In this document: one piece after another, positions 1 through 4,676 of the stretch
Layout: each line of letters starts with the position of its first letter
How positions within the stretch are numbered: position 1 is the first letter of the stretch
NCBI GenBank assembly: GCA_964627855.1
Contig: CAZVLE010000073.1
Span: 1-6,545 of the forward strand
Reading direction: 5' to 3'
Length of the DNA stretch: 6,545 bases
Origin: CAZVLE01 sp964627855
GTDB lineage: Bacteria; Bacillota; Dethiobacteria; DTU022
Translations under genes and position numbers: made by a program
The notes under the pieces: model-generated
What the model saw: only the letters and a program-made list of their open reading frames with translations
What the model was told of the DNA's origin: nothing
Database searches by the model: none

Positions 1-349
1 ACTCTTCTGAATCGCTGGCGGGGCGAATCGAAACAATAGCTATCGGCGGGTTCAGCCTGGCTGAATTGGAGCCGGTGTTCAAGCGCCACACTGGTTACGT
101 GGAGGGTTTCCCCTTTCATACCTGGCTGAATCTGATCAGCACAGTTTAATATGGCGCAAGAATTTTGTACAGACCTTTCTGGAGCGTGACCTACCCCAGC
201 TTGGAGTGCGGATCCCGTCGACAACCATGCTGCGTTTCTGGATCATGATTGCCCACTATCACGGGCAAATATGGAAAGCCTCGGAATCGGCTCTGATCCA
301 GGAATATGAGGGCGCGGCGATACGATTCGGGCAGTATACCTTTTTCTAA
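1..349 (+). pseudogene. Decayed AAA ATPase / DUF4143-family protein, 3' part
   Basis: Frame 3 reads ESLAGRIETIAIGGFSLAEL and continues to EGFP at about 113. The family-like sequence then resumes in frame 2 as LSYLAESDQHSLIWRKNF, then FLERDLPQLGVRIPSTT and IMIAHYHGQIWKASE. These match, from memory, the region after the ATPase core and the DUF4143 region of the widespread archaeal/bacterial AAA ATPases (usually around 400 residues). One base appears lost in the C-run at 110-113. Without the shift, frame 3 stops at TAA 147-149. After KASE (near 287) the expected winged-helix and C-terminal part is missing; about 20 unrelated residues lead to TAA 347-349. The gene therefore carries a frameshift and a 3' deletion and is almost certainly non-functional. 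The 5' part lies outside the window. Such proteins are often linked to mobile or toxin-like roles, but their function is poorly known. Confidence 0.85.
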
Positions 350-389
350 AGCATTTTAACCCCCCCCACAATAAATTTGCAAAAGACAC

Positions 390-415
390 GGACAGGGACA
401 CATATGTGTCAGTCC
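390..415. repeat. REP-like palindrome (GACACATATGTGTC core)
   Basis: A perfect 14-bp palindrome, GACACATATGTGTC, lies at 397-410. It is flanked by GGAC at 390-393 and GTCC at 412-415, giving an imperfect longer hairpin. AAAAG upstream (381-385) and CTTTT downstream (415-419) add further partial symmetry. The GGGACA/TGTC style resembles REP-type hairpins linked to Y1 (RAYT/IS200-like) transposases. That link is from general knowledge; no transposase is present in the window. An operator site is an alternative. Confidence 0.45.
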
Positions 416-468
416 TTTTATTTATGATGCAAGGGCCCAATATTTTGCTTAAGGGAAGGTGATGTGTA

Positions 469-648
469 ATGACCGTAAAAGCATGGATGCGGCACCTTGG
501 AAAAGCGATGGAAAGGATCACGGAGCGTGAGATTTAGCAGTATAACCCCGATAGACGGTACCCTTTCAATGTTTATTACCGGGGCAATAGTATGCTGAAG
601 ATCGGCTTTTCCAGGGCAGGTTACCCGGGCAGCGGTTTGTCCAGGTAA
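469..648 (+). pseudogene. Possible broken small ORF with in-frame TAG
   Basis: ATG at 469 is preceded by AAGGGAAGGTGA (451-462), a plausible ribosome binding site. The frame reads MTVKAWMRHLGKAMERITER, then E-I, then TAG at 535-537. The same frame continues with protein-like sequence (QYNPDRRYPFNVYYRGN, then MLKIGFSRAGYPGSGLSR) to TAA 646-648, and after that runs open to TAG at about 712. The family is not recognised. The repeated stops in one otherwise peptide-like frame suggest a decayed gene, but chance cannot be excluded. The rest of 350-765 holds an 8-C run (360-367) and the palindrome at 390-415. I saw no convincing promoter for the downstream gene. Confidence 0.25.
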
Positions 649-765
649 GACTTTAGCCAACCCATTAGCAGGGTTAAGAAGAATATGGAGGAGGTAAAGC
701 AGGGAATGCTCTAGCGAAAAAAGAATCTTAAAAATATTTGAAAATGTAGAATGGGGTGAATTGCT

Positions 766-1881
766 TTGATAGCTTATGCGCGTACGGGTAACTTTCCGGA
801 AGCTCTGGTTAAAATTCTTTTGACAATCATGATGAGAACCCCTGATGGCGGCGCCACCATGGAGGAATTGAAGGAGGCCTACGAGGAAGCGCGGGGAAGC
901 AGGCCGAGCAGCAGGACAATTATGCGTGCTATCCACCGTCTGAACCTGATCTTCGATCCCCTCGCTTACGGGGAATCACCTGAAGATGGCGAAATCATTG
1001 ATGATGTACTAGCTGGCAGTGACGATTATGAGGCATTGCCCCCGGTGATCCAGCCAAAGCGGACCGGGAAAGGGGTCCGTTATGTCTACACCGGTGAATA
1101 CCCGGGGAGCAGTCTCGATGCCAATCAGGTGCTGATGATGACTTTAGGGCTTTATACCCAGCAGCGCGGTTTGCTCAAAGATCACTTCGAGTCGGTGATC
1201 CGGGAGATGATGCGCGACATGCTGGCTCGCATTAGCACATACCAGAACGTGATTCAGGATCTTGAAAAGCATGTTCATGTTTCGGGATATGGTCCGGCTG
1301 ACCCGGGTAAAAACCTGGTTAAGATCAAAGACGTAATGCGGGCGATTCGCAACCGCAAGCGGGTCAGGATGGAATACCTGCGCTCTTATGACGGAACCCT
1401 GACGAGGCGGGAAGTTGAGCCTTACGGGATGATCTGCCGTTTCAACAACTGGTACCTGGTGGCACACTGCCTTTCACAGCAGAAGAGGAGGATTTTCTTA
1501 ATGGATCATGTCAAGCAGCTGAAGGTTGTTGAAAACAGCAGTTTCAGGCAACCTGAGGGTTTTAACCTGCATGATGTTTATAGCAATGCCTGGGGTGTAT
1601 GGACCCTTGATGGGGACAGTAAGGCTGAGAAGGTAACGGTGCGTCTGAAAGTTGCGAAGGGTATTGCCGAACGTTTTAAGCTGGTTTGTTTCCATGATTC
1701 GCAGGAAGTTGAGATGCTGGCGGACGGCGAGGCTAAAGTGACTTTTAAGGTAACCGGGGCGAGCGAAATGATTCCCTGGCTGATGAGCTGGGGCCCGTCG
1801 GTGCAGGTCTTAGAGCCGCAGTGGTTGAGGGAGATGATCATAGAAAACCTGAATAATACGATGAAAGCTTACAAACTTTAA
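766..1881 (+). CDS. WYL-domain transcriptional regulator
   Basis: A 371-residue protein with the usual layout of WYL regulators. An N-terminal winged helix-turn-helix lies at about residues 12-66 (LKEAYEEARGSRPSSRTIMR, with recognition helix near 48-62). A helical linker covers about 115-170. The WYL domain covers about 183-258, with the name motif W229-Y230-L231 in FNNWYLVAHC and the preceding REVEPYGMICR. A WCX-like C-terminal extension covers about 286-367 (GASEMIPWLMSWGPSVQVLE). The start is TTG 766 with GGGGTGA at 753-759, six bases upstream. WYL proteins are DNA-binding regulators thought to sense ligands such as nucleotides or nucleic acids; several control defence loci or DNA repair. 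The target here is unknown: neighbours are decayed genes and the next gene follows a terminator. It is somewhat longer than the common ~320-residue form. It appears intact. Confidence 0.9.
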   Translation: MIAYARTGNFPEALVKILLTIMMRTPDGGATMEELKEAYEEARGSRPSSRTIMRAIHRLNLIFDPLAYGESPEDGEIIDDVLAGSDDYEALPPVIQPKRTGKGVRYVYTGEYPGSSLDANQVLMMTLGLYTQQRGLLKDHFESVIREMMRDMLARISTYQNVIQDLEKHVHVSGYGPADPGKNLVKIKDVMRAIRNRKRVRMEYLRSYDGTLTRREVEPYGMICRFNNWYLVAHCLSQQKRRIFLMDHVKQLKVVENSSFRQPEGFNLHDVYSNAWGVWTLDGDSKAEKVTVRLKVAKGIAERFKLVCFHDSQEVEMLADGEAKVTFKVTGASEMIPWLMSWGPSVQVLEPQWLREMIIENLNNTMKAYKL

Positions 1882-1965
1882 AAATACAGAGATTTGAAGA
1901 GCCTAATTTTTTTGACATACATCATTTGGCGTTTGTTGTTGGAAGGGCTATAGGTTATGTTTAAC

Positions 1966-1987
1966 CCTGACAAAAGTCAGGTTTTTT
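1966..1987 (+). terminator. Intrinsic terminator after the WYL gene
   Basis: Stem CCTGAC (1966-1971), AAAA loop (1972-1975), stem GTCAGG (1976-1981), then six T (1982-1987). It lies 84 bases after the regulator stop codon. The reverse strand has no T-run after the hairpin, so it acts on + strand transcription only. Confidence 0.8.
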
Positions 1988-2025
1988 ACGGGTCTTGAAA
2001 ACCCCACCTCCGGCTGGTCTGTTAC

Positions 2026-2054
2026 TTGAGCTAAGTAGATATACTTAATTTAAA
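2026..2054 (+). promoter_or_regulatory. Weak candidate promoter for the 35-residue membrane protein
   Basis: TTGAGC (2026-2031) and TTTAAA (2049-2054) are separated by 17 bases; each matches four of six consensus positions. The expected start of transcription falls just before the GGGAGGTG ribosome binding site (2063-2070), leaving a very short leader. It lies after a terminator, where the next gene would need its own promoter. Inference only. Confidence 0.25.
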
Positions 2055-2076
2055 AGAAACCAGGGAGGTGCGCAAT

Positions 2077-2184
2077 GTGGAATTAATCATGATGGTTGTC
2101 TTATTTACTACCCTGATATCACTTTCAGCAGTACTGGCCATGGTACTTTATTTCCTGTTCTGGCTGCAGCGGGTGGGCAGCTAG
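2077..2184 (+). CDS. 35-residue single-pass membrane protein
   Basis: The GTG start at 2077 lies six bases after a strong GGAGGTG site (2064-2070). The overlapping ATG at 2075 gives only three codons before TAA, so GTG is preferred. The product begins MELIMMVVLFTTLISLSAVL and ends in LFWLQRVGS. One hydrophobic helix spans about residues 4-29, followed by a short tail with one arginine. There is no recognisable catalytic motif. Very small hydrophobic proteins are often encoded beside sodium symporters as accessory subunits. Here a symporter remnant lies next door but on the opposite strand, with the two 3' ends overlapping by four bases (2181-2184). A symporter-associated small subunit is a reasonable guess, but the sequence was not matched to a family. 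Confidence 0.55.
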   Translation: MELIMMVVLFTTLISLSAVLAMVLYFLFWLQRVGS

Positions 2185-2936
2185 CTTTTGTTGTTATTGT
2201 AAAGCAGAGATTCAACAATATCAGGAGCCGTATCTGTAGTCTTCAGAGACACAGTAACGATCAGTATTAATGAAACAGGCAATCCAATGTAAACCGGGTG
2301 CAGTCCAAAAGGGTGCCCCAGAAGCTGCCATAATACCGCAGTAATCAGTCCGCCCCAGATAGCGGTAACACCACCGGTATTGGTTGCTTTTTTCCAGAAA
2401 AGGGCGGCCAGGACGGGGATCAGCAGGCCTGATGTCAGCATGGCGGTTCCGGTTACCCAGAGCTCGATTAAGCGGGGAATATAGATTGCCAGAAACAGGC
2501 TGATGATAGAGGTTATTAAAACTGCATAACGACTGCTTTGGATCAAGATTCGTTGGTCATGCGTTTTTAAAAACGGCTTGATAATATCATTTACTACCGA
2601 TGAAGCGCCGGCAACCAGGTTTGAGTCTGCAGCAGAAATAATTGTCGCCATCAAGCCGGTAATGACAATCACCAGTCCGTAAGTTGGAAGAACGGAACTG
2701 CTGATAGCATAAAAAGCAAGTGATGGATCTTCGACCGCAACCCCAATTAGCCTGCCGAATGTTCCAAGGGAAAATATTGCAGCAGTAACTATCAGGCTGA
2801 AAATGGTCGAGATCCAAAAACCTCTAGCTGCTATCTTCATATCCCCGGCAGCCCAGATTCTCTGCCAGGTATCCTGGCGAACTATTTGATACCCGCCCAG
2901 GGTAAACATGAAAACAAATAAATCCCTTACAGGCAT
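2181..2936 (-). pseudogene. Sodium:solute symporter (SSS family), C-terminal half only
   Basis: The 251 residues match the C-terminal half of SSS (PutP/PanF/SGLT-type) Na+ symporters. WQRIWAAGDMKIAARGF (24-40) is the typical loop, followed by about six hydrophobic segments. The conserved ISAADSNLVAGASSVVNDI (100-118) corresponds to the helix that supplies Na2-site residues in this family. The C-terminus (HPFGLHPVYIGLPVSL) looks natural. Family members are about 450-520 residues, so roughly 200-250 N-terminal residues are missing, including half of the transport core. The frame is open back to 2999 without a better start, and no ribosome binding site precedes the ATG at 2936, which is an internal methionine. 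The upstream DNA belongs to the HepT-like gene. A truncated, non-functional transporter is the best reading; its substrate cannot be told. Confidence 0.85.
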
Positions 2937-2950
2937 ATTAAAGATATTAG

Positions 2951-3283
2951 TCAGTTCAGGGCTGCCGGCCTTTTCCCAGGCAGTTCCCTGGATGCTTGTT
3001 CAATTAATTCTCTATGCCATTCATCACCAATGGGGGTATAGCCGTCTATTTCCTTGGTAATTCTTTTCGCTATATTTTCCAGTCCATCGTAGTAATCTGA
3101 TAGAAAAGTTCCCACCAGGCGACAGGCAAAACTGCTCTCTTTTTCAAATCCGCCAACTTTACTGGCACTTACATTAGGGTATAGCCCAATCTGAGAAAGC
3201 TCTCCTGTCAGTTGATTTAGCGCTTCTATATCCTGTTCAATTGCAGTTTTAACGACAAGGTATTTATTTTTATCGATTAGCAT
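2951..3283 (-). CDS. HepT-like HEPN toxin, C-terminally truncated
   Basis: A 110-residue helical protein. Residues 50-106 (FLSDYYDGLENIAKRITKEI, then EWHRELIEQASRELPGKRPA) match the HepT-like HEPN family paired with MNT nucleotidyltransferases. In the family, the PGxRPA segment is followed by about 40 more residues containing the RX4-6H ribonuclease motif (typically FRHxxRHxY). Here the protein stops three residues later (A-L-N, TGA 2951-2953), so the catalytic motif is absent. The following DNA is symporter sequence, so the gene was cut by a rearrangement. The start ATG (3281-3283) overlaps the end of the upstream nucleotidyltransferase gene by seven bases, the usual coupled layout. The product is probably inactive as an RNase. 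Any remaining ability to bind its partner is unknown. Confidence 0.8.
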   Translation of the reverse strand: MLIDKNKYLVVKTAIEQDIEALNQLTGELSQIGLYPNVSASKVGGFEKESSFACRLVGTFLSDYYDGLENIAKRITKEIDGYTPIGDEWHRELIEQASRELPGKRPAALN

Positions 3284-3666
3284 AAACTTATCCCTTCCCT
3301 GTTGATAATCTCTTCAATCCAGGGCACATTGTCTTCTTCAAATACTATACTGACCTTTCGGTCCCTGCATAACTGTTCAGCTATTTTATAAATCTCATCT
3401 GTATCGCCCTTATGTCCGGCTATGTAAAGATCGAGATCTGATCTCTCATAATAATCCTTTCGGGCAAAGGATCCAAATAGATATACTTTTTCTGCAAGGC
3501 CCTTTTTTACCAGTTCTTGCGCAATTTCTTTGGCTGTATTAAAGGCATTTTCCTGCAACAGCTTTTTTTGTTTCCTGGTTTCTATTACTTGTTCTTTAAA
3601 CTTTTCCAGGAATTCAAAGCTTAGCCCGGAACGGTAGCATTTTTTTTCCCATTCTTGCAGTTTCAC
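3277..3666 (-). CDS. MntA-like minimal nucleotidyltransferase (antitoxin)
   Basis: 129 residues. A lysine- and glutamate-rich helical N-terminus (about 1-55) precedes a Pol-beta-type nucleotidyltransferase fold. The motif GSFARKDYYERSDLDL (65-80) fits the GSX10DXD signature, with D77 and D79 as metal-binding carboxylates. A third carboxylate is usual in a later strand (vDlv); here the strand reads KVSIVF (104-109), with S106 at the expected place. In type VII toxin-antitoxin systems MntA adds AMP groups to the HEPN toxin and silences it. The start is GTG 3664-3666; the AGGAAGG site (3680-3686) is 13 bases upstream, rather far. It is translationally coupled to the HepT-like gene through a seven-base overlap. 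The gene looks intact, although its toxin is truncated. Non-toxin nucleotidyltransferase roles remain possible. Confidence 0.82.
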   Translation of the reverse strand: MKLQEWEKKCYRSGLSFEFLEKFKEQVIETRKQKKLLQENAFNTAKEIAQELVKKGLAEKVYLFGSFARKDYYERSDLDLYIAGHKGDTDEIYKIAEQLCRDRKVSIVFEEDNVPWIEEIINREGISLC

Positions 3667-3701
3667 AGATATAGCAACGCCTTCCTGGTAATCTTTGTAT
3701 T

Positions 3702-3710
3702 ATTATATCA
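3702..3710 (-). promoter_or_regulatory. Extended -10 promoter for the MntA/HepT-like pair
   Basis: The minus strand reads TGATATAAT here: a perfect TATAAT (3702-3707) preceded by TG one base away, i.e. an extended -10 element. No good -35 hexamer lies 16-18 bases upstream, which extended -10 promoters can tolerate. The start of transcription would fall near 3695, about 30 bases before the GTG at 3666. Confidence 0.6.
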
Positions 3711-3754
3711 CACCTTTGCCTCGATCAGGGTTGCAGGAATCAAGCTCAGATGGT

Positions 3755-3877
3755 TTATTTTTCCACACATCTCTTAATTCCTAAAATACTACTAGGACCA
3801 GAATTTTGCAAGCTCCCTTCAATAAGTTTTACCATCTAACCCGCAGGATACCTGAGGGCCTCCATATTAAACTGCAC
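3755..3877 (-). pseudogene. Possible short decayed reading frame
   Basis: On the minus strand GTG at 3877 begins a peptide-like frame, MQFNMEALRYPAG, followed by TAG. It continues MVKLIEGSLQNSGPSSILG to TAA at 3755-3757. The TAG could be a mutated TGG. No clear ribosome binding site and no family match were found. It could be the start of a lost gene or simply chance. Together with the promoter at 3702-3710 and the hairpin at 3881-3925, this is all I see between 3667 and 3983. Confidence 0.15.
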
Positions 3878-3880
3878 CTG

Positions 3881-3925
3881 AAAGTAAGGGTTTTTTATGA
3901 GTAGAAAAACCCTTACTTTAGTAAG
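3881..3925. repeat. 15-bp perfect inverted repeat with a third competing arm
   Basis: Arms 3881-3895 and 3905-3919 are perfect inverted copies (outer AAAGTAAGGG, inner five T/A pairs) around a nine-base loop. A third short copy, AGTAAG (3920-3925), can pair with CTTACT (3912-3917), so arm 2 can pair with either arm 1 or arm 3. On the + strand it lies about 60 bases before the next ribosome binding site. Only three T follow the long hairpin, so it is a poor intrinsic terminator. It could be a leader attenuator, a mobile-element end or a bidirectional termination aid. Confidence 0.6.
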
Positions 3926-3983
3926 TTCTATAACACCTTCCGCTTTAATATGATTTGATTAAGATTTCAGCTGGGAGGTGTAA

Positions 3984-4172
3984 TTGTTGTTTTATGAAAT
4001 AGCGTTTTCAGCAATTGGCGGGCTGGGCATGTTTTTGTTTGGTATGCAGATAATGGCTTCAGGCTTGCAAAAGGCAGCAGGTGTAATCTATTTGGATATT
4101 CTAAGCAACCTGGAAAGGGTGGCAGATCACGCCAATAATATTGCCGATCTTGTAGCGGAAAACAAGCTTTAG
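3984..4172 (+). pseudogene. Na/Pi cotransporter remnant: N-terminus fused to PhoU-like C-terminus
   Basis: The 62-residue frame joins two ends of one family. Residues 1-33 (FSAIGGLGMFLFGMQIMASG, then LQKAAG) are the first membrane segment of Na/phosphate cotransporter II-type proteins (NptA/YjbB, PF02690). Residues 36-60 (YLDILSNLERVADHANNIAD) are the end of the C-terminal PhoU-like helical domain. Full-length relatives have about 540-560 residues, so nearly 500 are missing. The join near 4082-4088 keeps the frame. A strong GGGAGGTG site (3973-3980) serves TTG 3984 or TTG 3987; both spacings are acceptable. TATGAT at 3949-3954 is a possible -10 without a good -35. A short peptide may still be made, but it cannot transport phosphate. 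Confidence 0.8.
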
Positions 4173-4374
4173 TGGAACGAGTGAGCACAGTTTTATACAG
4201 TAGACAATCGCAGCTGAGGACAGCTAAGTAGGTGAAATGGAAAATATCTTTAGGTTGGGTTATTAAACCCTGACTCAAAACCATACTTAAGTCGGGTCTC
4301 AGATGTGAAGGGCTCTAATAAAATGGAAGCATAAGATTTAAAGGAAAGCTGAATCCAGGGAAGGAGGAGTGAAC

Positions 4375-4638
4375 ATGAGTAGAGGTAACAGTGAGAAGTT
4401 ATCAATGAATTACAGATGGCAAGTAAAAGTCAGTGCCAGGGGCCATCTTGATTTCCTGGTTCAGGATTGCTTTGAAGGTATGGAGATAAAAGATAATGAT
4501 GATGGCACAACTGAAATCGAAGGACTGCTGACTGATCTGCCCGAGGTTTATGGTTTTATTATCAGGCTAAGAGATGCTGTTGTGTTTCTTCATTTCCTGG
4601 AGGTAAGCAGAACAGAGATTGAAGGTACGGCCAAGTAA
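4375..4638 (+). CDS. Small conserved protein of unknown function (87 residues)
   Basis: The ATG at 4375 lies seven bases after AAGGAGG (4361-4367). A GTG two codons earlier (4369) would overlap that site and is less likely. Residues 13-80 follow a pattern I recall from many short uncharacterised bacterial proteins: an initial strand with GHLD (23-26), F33-E-G-M, an acidic turn with DDGTTEIEGLLTDLPEVYGF (42-61), then a helix with IRLRDAVV (63-70) and a last strand (about 73-79). The alternating strands and helices suggest a small alpha/beta fold; no catalytic residues or membrane segments stand out. The PEP synthase-like gene starts 38 bases downstream with no terminator between, so the two are probably co-transcribed. 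A role linked to that enzyme is a guess. The 202 bases upstream (4173-4374) hold only weak hairpins (GGGTT/AACCC at 4255-4270) and no clear promoter. Confidence 0.72.
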   Translation: MSRGNSEKLSMNYRWQVKVSARGHLDFLVQDCFEGMEIKDNDDGTTEIEGLLTDLPEVYGFIIRLRDAVVFLHFLEVSRTEIEGTAK

Positions 4639-4676
4639 AAGATCAAAAAAAATAATCAAACGAGGAGGAGATTTTA

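Noticed and set aside
418..936. 172-codon open frame on the minus strand
   Set aside because: Its 5' part lies antisense to the WYL gene and the rest in decayed DNA. It has no family resemblance and no good ribosome binding site.
1144..1841. Three minus-strand frames within the WYL gene
   Set aside because: They are antisense shadows of a well-supported gene.
1912..1917. Perfect TTGACA after the WYL gene
   Set aside because: No -10 element lies at 16-18 bases, and a terminator follows about 50 bases downstream.
2587..2817. 76-codon minus-strand frame within the symporter remnant
   Set aside because: It is an out-of-frame shadow of recognisable SSS sequence.
3967..4284. 105-codon minus-strand frame
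   Set aside because: It is antisense to the Na/Pi remnant, with low-complexity, unrecognised sequence.
4255..4295. Small hairpins (GGGTT/AACCC; CCC-GACT/AGTC-GGG) as a terminator
   Set aside because: Stems are short or bulged and no T-run follows.
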